From contig CP144143.1 of the NCBI GenBank assembly GCA_028485475.2, positions 1,984,001 to 2,048,000 on the forward strand: a DNA stretch of 64,000 nt, in the 5' to 3' direction. Source of the DNA: Chitinophagaceae bacterium C216. Its GTDB lineage: Bacteria; Bacteroidota; Bacteroidia; Chitinophagales; Chitinophagaceae. The notes beneath the pieces were generated by a model. The model was not told the origin of the DNA. It saw nothing but the letters and a program-made list of their open reading frames with translations, and did no database searches. A program made the position numbers and the translations under genes. How positions within the stretch are numbered: position 1 is the stretch's first letter; each line of letters opens with the position of its first letter. Positions 1 to 8,352 of the stretch are shown here, piece by piece.

Positions 1-2
1 GC

Positions 3-470
3 TTTACGGCGTTATGTCATATCATACTGGGGTTAGGGTTATCCCTGGCGCCTATAGGGGCTTATCTTGCGGTAACGGGAAAGTTTGATGTACTGCCTAT
101 ACTTTTTTCTTTTGCCGTAATTTTCTGGGTGAGTGGATTTGATATTATTTATGCTTTGCAGGATGAAGAGTTTGACAGGGATCATAACTTATATTCCATA
201 CCTTCTCAGTTGGGAAAGAGAAAAGCCTTAAGGGTGTCGGAGCTTTTGCATGTGGCCAGTACGGCATGTGTGGTGGCAGCTGGCTTGTACGGAGGTTTCG
301 GTTATTTGTACTGGGCTGGGGTGGGTGTGTTTGCAGGCATGCTGCTTTATCAACACAATATTGTAAAACCCGATGATTTGCGTAGGGTGAATCTAGCATT
401 TATGACGGCTAATGGCATTGCATCGGTAGTATTTGCAGTATTAGTAATTGCAGATTTATTTTTATTCTAA
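3..470 (+). CDS. UbiA-family prenyltransferase, C-terminal part
   Basis: The reading frame is open from the first in-frame codon at base 3 to a TAA at 470, so the N-terminus lies outside the window. About 155 residues are visible. They are strongly hydrophobic and contain the second Asp-rich motif of the UbiA superfamily (YALQDEEFDRDHNLYSIP), which binds Mg and the prenyl diphosphate, followed by membrane helices. The family transfers a polyprenyl chain to an aromatic acceptor in the inner membrane during quinone synthesis. The motif resembles the UbiA-like enzymes of the menaquinone (futalosine, MqnP) route, but the acceptor cannot be read from this fragment. An internal GTG at 129 lies inside the conserved region and is not the real start. 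ruvX follows after 33 bases. Confidence 0.85.
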   Translation, partial: FTALCHIILGLGLSLAPIGAYLAVTGKFDVLPILFSFAVIFWVSGFDIIYALQDEEFDRDHNLYSIPSQLGKRKALRVSELLHVASTACVVAAGLYGGFGYLYWAGVGVFAGMLLYQHNIVKPDDLRRVNLAFMTANGIASVVFAVLVIADLFLF

Positions 471-503
471 ATATCGATTTATTTTTAAATATTCATTAAT
501 ACA

Positions 504-911
504 TTGGCACGTATCCTCGCTATTGATTACGGACTTAAAAGAACGGGCATTGCCGTTACGGATCCCTTGCAGATTATCGCTTCAGGGCTTACTACTATCG
601 ATTCTGGTCAGCTCATTCCTTTTTTAAAAGATTATTTTGCTAAAGAAGAGGTAGAAAAAATTATAATTGGATTGCCCAAGAACTGGGATGAAAGCGATAC
701 GCATGCTACACCACTGGTAGTAAAAGCCATTAAGCAAATAAGAAAACATTTTCCTAATATGCCTCTCGAAACGGTGGATGAGCGTTATACCTCTAAAATG
801 GCCAAAGATGCCATGTTGGAAATGGGATTAAAGAAAATGCAACGTCGAAATAAGGCCCTAGTAGATGAAATTGCGGCCACCATTATGCTACAGGAATATT
901 TAGGACGTTAA
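504..911 (+). CDS. ruvX: Putative pre-16S rRNA nuclease / Holliday junction resolvase-like RuvX (YqgF)
   Basis: This 135-residue protein has the usual length and motifs of the YqgF/RuvX RNase H-fold family: AIDYGLKRTGIAV near the N-terminus (first catalytic Asp), GLPKNWDES in the middle, VDERYTS and the C-terminal VDEIAATIMLQEYL with the last acidic residue. YqgF matures the 16S rRNA 5' end in E. coli; a Holliday-junction role is also claimed for the family. The start is TTG at 504, because the conserved ARILAIDYG begins at once and no in-frame ATG precedes it. It lies 33 bases after the prenyltransferase and 92 bases before def on the same strand. Confidence 0.93.
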   Translation: MARILAIDYGLKRTGIAVTDPLQIIASGLTTIDSGQLIPFLKDYFAKEEVEKIIIGLPKNWDESDTHATPLVVKAIKQIRKHFPNMPLETVDERYTSKMAKDAMLEMGLKKMQRRNKALVDEIAATIMLQEYLGR

Positions 912-990
912 ATGCTGCCATTCGACCTTTAATACCGACTTTGCCCTTTTTAATTTCGGATAATTTTCAATATACATTTCTCGGTTTAAC

Positions 991-998
991 TACCTTTG
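991..998 (+). promoter_or_regulatory. Bacteroidota -7 box of def, close enough for a leaderless mRNA
   Basis: TACCTTTG fits the Bacteroidota -7 consensus TAnnTTTG. It ends only five bases before the def ATG at 1004. Transcription normally starts a few bases downstream of this box, so the message would have almost no leader. No good -33 TTTG is visible at the expected 19-20 base spacing, which lowers confidence. Confidence 0.5.
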
Positions 999-1003
999 CA
1001 GCT

Positions 1004-1582
1004 ATGATCTTACCTATCGTAGCATACGGCAACCCTATTTTACGTAAAGTAGCAGAAGAGATAGACCCGGATTATCCCGGACTAGAACAACTTATTGCAG
1101 ATATGTGGGAAACCATGTACGCCAGCAATGGGGTAGGGCTGGCAGCTCCACAGGTGAACAAGTCCATCAGATTGTTTGTTGTGGACAGTCAACAGGTTTT
1201 TGAGAGTATGGAACCGGATGATGAGGATCGCGATAAATATCCCGATGCCCCGGGCATAAAAAAAGTATTCATTAACGCCTATATAAAAGAACTAGGTGGA
1301 ACTCCCTGGTCTTATAGCGAAGGATGCTTAAGCATTCCCAAAATAAGAGAAGATGTGCAGCGCCCCGAAACGGTAACCTTAGAGTATGAGGACGAAAGTT
1401 TTGAACTACATACCGAAACTTTCACGGGCTTATCCGCACGTATTATCCTGCATGAATACGACCATATTGAGGGCAAATTATTTATTGACCATCTGCCTCC
1501 TTTGCGTAGAAAACTATTGCAAAGCAAACTCAAAGATATTGCTTCCGGCAAGGTGAAAGTGCATTATAAAATGATGCTTTAA
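1004..1582 (+). CDS. def: Peptide deformylase
   Basis: This enzyme removes the formyl group from the N-terminal Met of new proteins in the cytoplasm. All three family motifs are present: GVGLAAPQ (residues 43-50), EGCLSIP with the metal-binding Cys (106-112) and HEYDH with the two metal-binding His residues and the catalytic Glu (150-154). The protein is 192 residues from the ATG at 1004. The frame is open further upstream to a TTG at 941, but the extra residues have no family counterpart and a -7 promoter box sits just before 1004. An acidic insertion (about residues 67-80) between motifs 1 and 2 is longer than in E. coli Def. Confidence 0.97.
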   Translation: MILPIVAYGNPILRKVAEEIDPDYPGLEQLIADMWETMYASNGVGLAAPQVNKSIRLFVVDSQQVFESMEPDDEDRDKYPDAPGIKKVFINAYIKELGGTPWSYSEGCLSIPKIREDVQRPETVTLEYEDESFELHTETFTGLSARIILHEYDHIEGKLFIDHLPPLRRKLLQSKLKDIASGKVKVHYKMML

Positions 1583-1598
1583 AGACACGTCTCAACGA

Positions 1599-2285
1599 CT
1601 AAAGCATATTGTTATCAGCGAAGCTATAGTATCCTAAGTCGCTGACAATTATATGGTCTAGAATTGTTATGTCAAGTAATTGCGCAGCTTGTCTCATTTT
1701 TGCTGTGAGTAATTCATCTGCCTTACTGGGTTGGAGATTGCCAGATGGATGATTGTGACTGAGAATGATATTTACGGCGTTCTTTTCTAGTGCTTTTTTC
1801 AGTATAATGCGTGGATCCGCTACTGTGCCGGTAATGCCTCCCTCGCTGATAATATCAAAGCTGATAAGTTTATTAGCCCGATTGAGGTAAAGTACCGCAA
1901 AAATTTCATGGGTGTAATCTTTTAATCTTTCCTTAAGGAAAAGAGCTGCATCTTGGGAGGACTTGAAGGCTGCTGCTTCAGGAATACTGCCCTGTTGTCT
2001 TCTGCGTCCCAGCTCTAACGCTGCAGCAATGGTAATGGCTTTAGCCTCGCCAATACCCTTGATTCGCATGAGATCTTTTATAGATAATTTGCCGATTTTG
2101 TTTATATTATCATCACCCATCTGCAATATTTCTTTAGCTAGATCGAGTGCCGATTTTTGTGCTGTGCCGTTATGAATAAGAATGGCCAGTAGTTCGGAAT
2201 TGCTCAGTCGTTGAGGTCCGTGTAACAATAGTTTTTCTCGGGGACGGTCATCTTTAGGCCACTGCTTGATGCTTGTAGTTTTCAT
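1599..2285 (-). CDS. radC: RadC family JAB/MPN-domain protein
   Basis: This is a 228-residue RadC homologue. It has an N-terminal UPF0758 helical domain with a helix-hairpin-helix (LMRIKGIGEAKA) and a C-terminal JAMM metalloprotease-like domain with the signature HNHPSGNLQPSKAD. A DNA-repair role was once assigned but is disputed; the true activity is unknown. The start is the ATG at 2285; a TTG at 2303 would add six residues without family support. It is convergent with def (16 bases between the stops) and divergent from prs. Confidence 0.95.
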   Translation of the reverse strand: MKTTSIKQWPKDDRPREKLLLHGPQRLSNSELLAILIHNGTAQKSALDLAKEILQMGDDNINKIGKLSIKDLMRIKGIGEAKAITIAAALELGRRRQQGSIPEAAAFKSSQDAALFLKERLKDYTHEIFAVLYLNRANKLISFDIISEGGITGTVADPRIILKKALEKNAVNIILSHNHPSGNLQPSKADELLTAKMRQAAQLLDITILDHIIVSDLGYYSFADNNML

Positions 2286-2461
2286 AGAGTGATGCTTACA
2301 CAATATTAAAAAATAATTCTATTATTATTTGCTGATATTTTTCTTAAGCTGATGAGCAATTATTTATGCATATTCGAAACGTAATGTCATTAAAAACTCT
2401 GTCTTGTCGTTCCGAAATCAGAAGAAAAAAAATATCTTCGCCGCTCATTACACACTACACT

Positions 2462-3430
2462 ATGCACACAGCTATTTCCATTCCGCATTCGGCAAAAATT
2501 TTTTCAGGATCCGCATCCAAAGAGCTTTGTACTGAAATCTGCTCGCATTTTGGTTGTGAAGAGGGTAAAGTAAATATTCAGCGTTTTGCTGACGGGGAAA
2601 TATCTCCGAATTACCTGGAAAGCGTACGGGGTGATTATATTTTTCTGGTACAGAGCACTTATGCCCCGGCCGATCATTTGATGGAGTTACTGCTGATGAT
2701 CGATGCCGCTAAAAGAGCCTCGGCTTACAAAGTAATTGCGGTGCTACCCTATTACGGGTATGCTCGCCAGGATAGGAAAGACCGCCCTCGTGTGGCTATC
2801 GGTAGTAAATTGATAGCCAACATGCTGACTGCAGCAGGTGCTGATCGTATCATTACGATGGACCTCCACGCGCCTCAAATTCAGGGGTATTTTGATATTC
2901 CGGTGGATCATTTGGACAGTCACGCGGTTTTTATTCCTTATATTGAAAAGTTACAATTAAAAAACCTTACCTTTGCGGCCCCTGACGTAGGCGCTACAAA
3001 CCGTATCAGGGAAATTGCCAGCTATTTTAATGCCGATATGGTGATTTGTGACAAACACCGTAAGCGTGCCAACGAAATAGCTAGTATGACACTGATCGGG
3101 GATGTAGAAGGTAAGGATGTGGTAATCATTGATGATATTTGTGATACCGGTGGCACTTTGGCTAAATGTGCAGGACTGATTAAGGAGAAGGGTGCCAATA
3201 GTGTAAGAGCCATGATTACGCATCCGCTGTTGAGTGGTAAGGCTTACGAGAATATCGAAAACAGCGTTTTGGAGGAATTGGTAGTATGTAATACTATTCC
3301 GCTCAAAAAGCAAAGCCCCAAAATTAAAGTAATTTCTGTGGCACAGCTGTTTTCGGTAGCCATCAAGCACGCATTTGAAAATAAAAGTATTACCAGCTTG
3401 TTTGTGCACTCAAACCTGCGTACCAGTTAA
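2462..3430 (+). CDS. prs: Ribose-phosphate pyrophosphokinase
   Basis: PRPP synthetase makes phosphoribosyl diphosphate from ribose 5-phosphate and ATP for purine, pyrimidine, His, Trp and NAD synthesis. Visible features are the N-terminal KIFSGSASKEL, the catalytic flexible-loop region RQDRKDRPRVAIGSKL, the metal-binding region MDLHAPQIQGYF and the PRPP-binding loop VVIIDDICDTGGTL. The chosen ATG at 2462 gives 322 residues, the usual size. An upstream ATG at 2366 is in frame but adds 32 residues rich in Ser, Arg and Lys that do not resemble the family. rplY follows after 25 bases, an arrangement common in bacteria. Confidence 0.96.
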   Translation: MHTAISIPHSAKIFSGSASKELCTEICSHFGCEEGKVNIQRFADGEISPNYLESVRGDYIFLVQSTYAPADHLMELLLMIDAAKRASAYKVIAVLPYYGYARQDRKDRPRVAIGSKLIANMLTAAGADRIITMDLHAPQIQGYFDIPVDHLDSHAVFIPYIEKLQLKNLTFAAPDVGATNRIREIASYFNADMVICDKHRKRANEIASMTLIGDVEGKDVVIIDDICDTGGTLAKCAGLIKEKGANSVRAMITHPLLSGKAYENIENSVLEELVVCNTIPLKKQSPKIKVISVAQLFSVAIKHAFENKSITSLFVHSNLRTS

Positions 3431-3455
3431 AAGCAAATTTTAAAACAACATAAAA

Positions 3456-4043
3456 ATGAAAACAATTACAATCGAAGGACAACTGAGGACCGAATTTGGC
3501 AAAAAAGCCACCCGCCAACTTCGCTCTCAGGGTTATGTGCCTGCTGTAATTTATGGGGGTGCAAAAGAAATCAACTTTTACGCGCCAGCAGCAGCGTTTA
3601 AGCCACTGGTATACACATCAAGTTTCCAGTTAGCTGAAATAAAAGTTGATGGTACTGTTTACAAATGTATTTTAAAGGATCTGCAATTTGATAAAGTTAC
3701 AGATGCGTTGATCCATGTGGATTTCTTGGAGCTGGTAGAAAACAAGAAAGTAATCGCTACCATTCCGCTGAAATTTACAGGTACTGCCAAAGGAGTGAGA
3801 GCCGGTGGACGTTTTGTAGCTAAAATTAAGGCAGTAAAAGTAAAAACCCTTCCTAAAGATCTGAAAGAAGTGCTGGAAGTACCTATTGATGATCTGGAAG
3901 TGAATGGAAACATTCGTGTTGAGGACATCAAAGCTCCAGATATGGAGATTCTGAACTCTCCACGTATCCCGATCGCTTCAGTAGTTATGACAAGACAGTT
4001 GCGGCAAGAAGAAGCAGCTGCCGCTGCAGCCGCTAAGAAGTAA
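3456..4043 (+). CDS. rplY: 50S ribosomal protein L25/general stress protein Ctc
   Basis: The protein binds 5S rRNA in the large ribosomal subunit. At 195 residues it is the long Ctc/TL5 form. An N-terminal L25 beta-barrel of about 90 residues contains GKKATRQLRSQGYVPAVIYG, a second TL5-type domain follows, and an Ala-rich, charged tail ends it. It lies 25 bases after prs and is probably co-transcribed with it. A strong intrinsic terminator follows 17 bases after the stop. Confidence 0.95.
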   Translation: MKTITIEGQLRTEFGKKATRQLRSQGYVPAVIYGGAKEINFYAPAAAFKPLVYTSSFQLAEIKVDGTVYKCILKDLQFDKVTDALIHVDFLELVENKKVIATIPLKFTGTAKGVRAGGRFVAKIKAVKVKTLPKDLKEVLEVPIDDLEVNGNIRVEDIKAPDMEILNSPRIPIASVVMTRQLRQEEAAAAAAAKK

Positions 4044-4060
4044 AATTCTTAAATTTGCAT

Positions 4061-4092
4061 ATAGCCCCGTAAAAAGCGGGGCTATTTTTTTA
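4061..4092 (+). terminator. Intrinsic terminator after rplY
   Basis: A nine-base-pair stem (ATAGCCCCG / CGGGGCTAT) with a seven-base loop is followed by a run of T residues. It closes the prs-rplY unit. Confidence 0.93.
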
Positions 4093-4155
4093 TCATAGCT
4101 GTATGCTAAGAGAAGGTGACCGAGCGAATGTTGATGACAACTAACTGTTGCGGAT

Positions 4156-4186
4156 TTTGTTAATTATCTAAAAGTCATCACCTTTG
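4156..4186 (+). promoter_or_regulatory. Bacteroidota-type promoter for pth
   Basis: TTTG at 4156-4159 and CACCTTTG at 4179-4186 are separated by 19 bases. This matches the -33/-7 layout of the Bacteroidota primary sigma factor, apart from CA for TA at the start of the -7 box. The leader to the pth ATG would be about 45 bases. Confidence 0.65.
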
Positions 4187-4235
4187 CAGGATTAACCAGA
4201 GCATGATATATATTTTGTATTTTTGATAGACCAAC

Positions 4236-4811
4236 ATGAAGTTTTTAATTGTAGGGTTGGGAAATATCGGCAATGAATATGCGCATACCAGGCATAATAT
4301 CGGGTTTGATGTTGTGGCCGCTTTTGTACAAAAGCATCATGGTGACTTCAGGCAGGATCGGCTTGCTTATGTGGCTGAAATTAAATGGAAAGGACGCTTA
4401 TTCATATGTATCTGTCCTACAACATACATGAATCTGAGCGGTAGGGCATTTAAATATTGGCTGGATAAAGAGAAAATTGAATTAGGCAATACATTAACTA
4501 TAGTAGATGATTTAGCATTGCCTTTAGACAGATTAAGAATGAGGGGGTCCGGAAGTGATGGGGGGCATAATGGCCTCAAAAGTATTCAGGAAGCCATCAA
4601 TTCCGTAGACTATCCCAAGCTCAGATTTGGTATAGGCAACAACTTCCCTAAGGGCATGCAGTCCGAGTTTGTATTAGGCAAATGGACTAAAGAGGAAGAG
4701 CCTATCGTTAAACTGAAAATTGAAAAATCTGTTGAAGCTATTGAAACGTTTGCAACTCAAGGTCTGAATGCTGCTATGAACAGCGTTAATAGTCAGACGT
4801 ATTCATTGTAA
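4236..4811 (+). CDS. pth: Peptidyl-tRNA hydrolase
   Basis: Pth releases peptides from peptidyl-tRNAs that drop off the ribosome. The 191-residue protein has the family hallmarks: GLGNIGNEYAHTRHNIGF, which includes the catalytic His and the substrate-binding Asn, then the motif TTYMNLSG and DDLALPLDRLRMRGSGSDGGHNGLKSI-type core (read in pieces). The length matches the family. It has its own promoter and is followed after 26 bases by a FAH-fold hydrolase on the same strand. Confidence 0.96.
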   Translation: MKFLIVGLGNIGNEYAHTRHNIGFDVVAAFVQKHHGDFRQDRLAYVAEIKWKGRLFICICPTTYMNLSGRAFKYWLDKEKIELGNTLTIVDDLALPLDRLRMRGSGSDGGHNGLKSIQEAINSVDYPKLRFGIGNNFPKGMQSEFVLGKWTKEEEPIVKLKIEKSVEAIETFATQGLNAAMNSVNSQTYSL

Positions 4812-4837
4812 TGTAAGCCTGATAAAAACATGATTGT

Positions 4838-5449
4838 ATGAAAATTTTTTGTATTGGCAGAAATTATCCTGCACACGCAAAAGAATTGGGGCACGAGGTA
4901 CCGGAAGATCCGGTGGTTTTTTTAAAACCAAAGACTGCATTACTAAAACCACATTTGCCCTTTTATTATCCGGAGTTTACCAATGAATTGCACTATGAAT
5001 GCGAACTGGTGTTGCGCATTTGTAAAAACGGACGCTACATCAATAAGCGCTATGCTCACCAGTATTACGATGCCATTACGCTGGGTATCGACTTTACTGC
5101 AAGAGATTTGCAGAATAACCTAAAAAAACAGGGGTTGCCTTGGGAAAAGGCAAAAGCTTGGGATAATTCTACAGTAGTGGGTAAATGGATACCTATTAGT
5201 AATTTCCCGAATGCAAAAGATATCAAATTTAAATTCTACAAAAATAATGAGCTAGTACAGCAAGGTAATTCGGGTGATCTTTTGTTCAGCTTTAATACTT
5301 TGCTGACTCATATTTCCAAATATTTTTCACTCAACATAGGAGACTTAGTATTTACCGGTACGCCACCCGGTGTAGGAGAGGTAGTGCCCGGAGATGTATT
5401 GGAGGGGGTACTGGAAGGCGAATCCGTATTGAATTTAACAGTTAAATAA
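4838..5449 (+). CDS. Fumarylacetoacetate hydrolase (FAH) family protein
   Basis: This 203-residue protein is a compact FAH-fold hydrolase or decarboxylase. Family marks are the N-terminal IGRNYPAHAKELG, PVVFLKPKTALL, the metal-binding acidic stretch YECELVLRI, FTARDLQ with the following basic segment, and FTGTPPGVGEV near the C-terminus. Members act on beta-diketo acids such as acylpyruvates or oxaloacetate; the substrate cannot be read from the sequence. It is probably co-transcribed with pth and is closed by a terminator. Confidence 0.88.
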   Translation: MKIFCIGRNYPAHAKELGHEVPEDPVVFLKPKTALLKPHLPFYYPEFTNELHYECELVLRICKNGRYINKRYAHQYYDAITLGIDFTARDLQNNLKKQGLPWEKAKAWDNSTVVGKWIPISNFPNAKDIKFKFYKNNELVQQGNSGDLLFSFNTLLTHISKYFSLNIGDLVFTGTPPGVGEVVPGDVLEGVLEGESVLNLTVK

Positions 5450-5468
5450 AAAAATACTTCTACATACG

Positions 5469-5506
5469 ATAAAAGTCGCACTGAAAAGTTGCGGCTTTTA
5501 TTTTTA
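5469..5506 (+). terminator. Intrinsic terminator after the FAH-family gene
   Basis: A stem of about 12 base pairs (ATAAAAGTCGCA / TGCGGCTTTTAT, with one G-T pair) has an eight-base loop and is followed by T residues. Its 3' arm contains the -33 element of the next promoter. Confidence 0.85.
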
Positions 5507-5519
5507 CATTATATATTTG
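5489..5519 (+). promoter_or_regulatory. Bacteroidota-type promoter overlapping the upstream terminator
   Basis: TTG at 5489-5491 and TATATTTG at 5512-5519 are 20 bases apart, a near-ideal -33/-7 pair. The -33 element lies in the descending arm of the preceding terminator. It should drive the small RGPP-tailed gene and probably the TonB receptor. Confidence 0.7.
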
Positions 5520-5536
5520 CAACATTGTTTCAAATA

Positions 5537-5875
5537 TTGAATCGGCGGATATACATATCGAGGATTTCAGCTCTGTGGCTTCTACTGGTGTTTGCGATAA
5601 GCGTAACACCGCGCAAGTACTTACACGACCTCTTCAGCCATCACATCGATTATACGTATAGCCAATATGCGCACACCCAGGAAAAGGTTGTCGTAACCTA
5701 TAAGTTTAATTGTGGTTTCAATGAAACCATAGCATTAGATCCTTTCTTAGGGGGACAGGCCTTCCGTCCCACGTTATTAATGGAGTACATAGTTTCGGGA
5801 AGCAGCTTCATTCCCGAGTATTTATATAGTACTTCGTTCCATTATTTTGTACATCGAGGTCCTCCCACAGCTTAA
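5537..5875 (+). CDS. Small membrane-anchored protein with RGPP tail, partner of the TonB receptor
   Basis: No standard domain is recognised. The protein is about 112 residues from a TTG at 5537. The frame is open from a TTG at 5489, but that codon is part of the promoter. A hydrophobic N-terminal segment (LWLLLVFAISV) is followed by PRKYLHDLFSHHID, rich in His, a single-Cys segment FNCGFNET, and the C-terminal end FVHRGPPTA. From memory, similar small proteins with a His-rich front and an RGPP end occur just before metal-related TonB receptors in Bacteroidota; I could not check this. The gene lies 116 bases before the receptor in the same orientation, so a role in the same uptake process, perhaps metal binding in the periplasm, is an inference. 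Confidence 0.6.
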   Translation: MNRRIYISRISALWLLLVFAISVTPRKYLHDLFSHHIDYTYSQYAHTQEKVVVTYKFNCGFNETIALDPFLGGQAFRPTLLMEYIVSGSSFIPEYLYSTSFHYFVHRGPPTA

Positions 5876-5991
5876 CGTTTTTACTACATATCGTTTTGCA
5901 AAGCAGTAGTGATAGCACTACTGTAGTGATAGGTATAAGCAGCGGGGTATGTTGCTGCTGATTGGATTTTTTGATTGATAAAAAGGAACTC

Positions 5992-8352
5992 ATGTACATA
6001 AAATATTTATTCAGCTTATTGTTTTTACTAACTGTTTCATCTATATACGGGAATGATAACGGAGGAGCCCTCAGTGGGGTAGTTACAGATGCTATTTCTT
6101 CACAGCCTTTACAGGGAGTAAGCGTGTCTATTCCTGATCTTAAAATAGCAACACTCACGGATAAAGAAGGGCGTTATCATTTTAAATCGGTGCCCAATGG
6201 AACTTTTACACTTCTAATTTCTCATGTTGGCTATCAGTCGAAAGCGGTGAATGTTACCGTTCGTGGCGTCACCCGGCAAGACTTTTCCCTTCATACCTCT
6301 GTAGTGGAAAATGAGCATGTAACCGTCACCGGTGTATCATCTGCCACACAGCTTAAGCGCACGCCTATACAGGTGAGTATCGTATCTCGAAAAAGTATAG
6401 AGCAAAACACCGGCACTACACTCTTAGACGCGGTAGCTAAAGAACCCGGCGTATCTATTGTAACAACCGGGCCTGCAATTGCCAAACCTTTTATTCGAGG
6501 CTTAGGGTATAACCGTGTTGTAACTGTAAATGATGGTGTGCGACAAGAAGGACAGCAGTGGGGAGATGAGCATGGCCTGGAGATTGACGAATTCAGTACA
6601 CAGCGGGTTGAGATATTGAAAGGCCCGGCATCACTGATGTATGGCAGTGATGCTTTGGGTGGGGTTATTAATATTTTAACCAATATGCCTGTAGCCAATA
6701 ATACTCTTCGGGCGAACGTGCTCAGCACCTTCAACAGTAATAACCGTATGTATGGGAACTATGCAAACGTGGCAGGTAATATCAACGGGTTTAATTGGAA
6801 TCTATACGGCAGCTACAAATCGGCCGGAGACTATAAAAACAAATATGATGGGAACGTATTAAACAGCCGTTTCAATGAAAAGAACGCTGGCGGGTACATC
6901 GGGTTGAATAAAAACTGGGGATATACGCATCTGATTTTTTCGCATTTTAATCAGAAATTGGGCATAGTGGAAGGAGAGCGTGACGACGAAGGCCAATTAG
7001 TTTTGGATGGATATGCTTTGACCCATAAGCTGATCAAAGGCCGCAGCCCGTTGGTCCCTTATCAAACAGTGCGGCATTCCAAAATAGCTTTGGACAACTC
7101 CTTTTCGTTGCCTTCGGGTGGAAGAATTACGGCACTGGCCGCTTTTCAAATAAATCGACGCCAGGAGTTTGGAGAAGTGGAGCATCCTGATGAGCCCGAA
7201 GCCTTTTTCGATTTGAAAACGATCAATTACCATTTGGCCTATCATTTACCGCAATCCAAAAATTGGAAGACCAGCTTTGGCGTAAACGGTATGCGTCAAT
7301 GGAATACCAATAAAGGCGAGGAGGCTTTAATTCCCGACTATAGCCTTTTTGATGTAGGCGTATACGGGGTAACTACCAAAACTTGGGAAAACACCAGCTT
7401 CAGTGCAGGGCTGCGTTACGATATCCGAAACATGAACAGTAAGAAAATGAGTGAGGACGCCGATATCCGATTTCAAGCTTTCAAAAAGCAGTTTTCCAAT
7501 ATCTCAGCCAGTATTGGTGCTACACATGCCATCAGCAGCCATGTTACTTTTAAGGCTAATCTCAGCAGAGGCTATAGAGCACCGAATGCTTCCGAACTGG
7601 CGGCTAACGGCGAGCATGAAGGAACCCATCGTTATGAAATAGGTAATCAGCAGTTGAAAAGTGAGGTGGCAACAGCTGCCGATCTGGGATTGGAAGTGAC
7701 CACCAATCACATCGACTTCAGTATTGCACCATTTTATAACCATATCAGCAATTATATTTTTTATAATAAGGTATTGGCATCAAATGGTGCAGATTCCATA
7801 ATTGATGGGGCGCAAGTATTTCAGTTTAATCAGCACGATGCTCGTCTGATGGGCATTGAAGCGCGAGTGGATGTGCACCCTCACCCGCTAGACTGGCTGC
7901 ATTTTGAAAATACCTTTAGTTTTGTGAGAGGTAAGTTTACAAAACCTGTAGATGGTTCTGATAATCTTCCACTCATTGCACCGGCAAGACTGCTTACCGA
8001 ACTGCGAGGAGAATTCCCAACAGTATTAAAGCATCTGTCCAACTTTTATATCAAGCTTGAAGCAAATACGGTAGCAGCTCAGAAAAATTTCTTTGCAGGG
8101 TATGATACCGAAACCGCAACCGATGGCTATGTATTGCTGAATGCAGGTGTGGGAACCGATGTAAAGATTGCCGGAAAAAACCGTTTTAGTATACACTTGG
8201 CGTTAAATAATATTACTGATATAGCTTATCAGAGTCACTTAAGCCGATTGAAGTATACCGATGCTCATCCGACAACCGGTAGGGTAGGCGTATTTAACAT
8301 GGGGTGCAATTTTACTGCCCGTTTCCTGCTTCCGCTTGATTGGAAACTTTAG
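5992..8352 (+). CDS. TonB-dependent outer membrane receptor with carboxypeptidase-regulatory-like domain
   Basis: This 786-residue outer membrane transporter takes up a scarce ligand with energy from TonB. It starts with a signal peptide (YLFSLLFLLTVSSIYG). A carboxypeptidase-regulatory-like domain follows at about residues 25-100 (GVVTDAISSQPLQGVSVSIP), then a plug domain with RGLGYNRVVTVNDGVR and VEILKGPASLMYGSDALGGV, and a beta-barrel to the C-terminus. The start is ATG 5992, preceded by an AAAAGGA ribosome-binding site; an in-frame TTG at 5962 is less likely. The ligand is unknown; the preceding His-rich small protein hints at a metal. The 3' end overlaps the convergent L,D-transpeptidase by 41 bases. 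Confidence 0.93.
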   Translation: MYIKYLFSLLFLLTVSSIYGNDNGGALSGVVTDAISSQPLQGVSVSIPDLKIATLTDKEGRYHFKSVPNGTFTLLISHVGYQSKAVNVTVRGVTRQDFSLHTSVVENEHVTVTGVSSATQLKRTPIQVSIVSRKSIEQNTGTTLLDAVAKEPGVSIVTTGPAIAKPFIRGLGYNRVVTVNDGVRQEGQQWGDEHGLEIDEFSTQRVEILKGPASLMYGSDALGGVINILTNMPVANNTLRANVLSTFNSNNRMYGNYANVAGNINGFNWNLYGSYKSAGDYKNKYDGNVLNSRFNEKNAGGYIGLNKNWGYTHLIFSHFNQKLGIVEGERDDEGQLVLDGYALTHKLIKGRSPLVPYQTVRHSKIALDNSFSLPSGGRITALAAFQINRRQEFGEVEHPDEPEAFFDLKTINYHLAYHLPQSKNWKTSFGVNGMRQWNTNKGEEALIPDYSLFDVGVYGVTTKTWENTSFSAGLRYDIRNMNSKKMSEDADIRFQAFKKQFSNISASIGATHAISSHVTFKANLSRGYRAPNASELAANGEHEGTHRYEIGNQQLKSEVATAADLGLEVTTNHIDFSIAPFYNHISNYIFYNKVLASNGADSIIDGAQVFQFNQHDARLMGIEARVDVHPHPLDWLHFENTFSFVRGKFTKPVDGSDNLPLIAPARLLTELRGEFPTVLKHLSNFYIKLEANTVAAQKNFFAGYDTETATDGYVLLNAGVGTDVKIAGKNRFSIHLALNNITDIAYQSHLSRLKYTDAHPTTGRVGVFNMGCNFTARFLLPLDWKL

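Noticed and set aside
2957-3409. 150-codon open frame on the minus strand
   Set aside because: It lies fully within prs on the other strand, and its translation has no recognisable motif.
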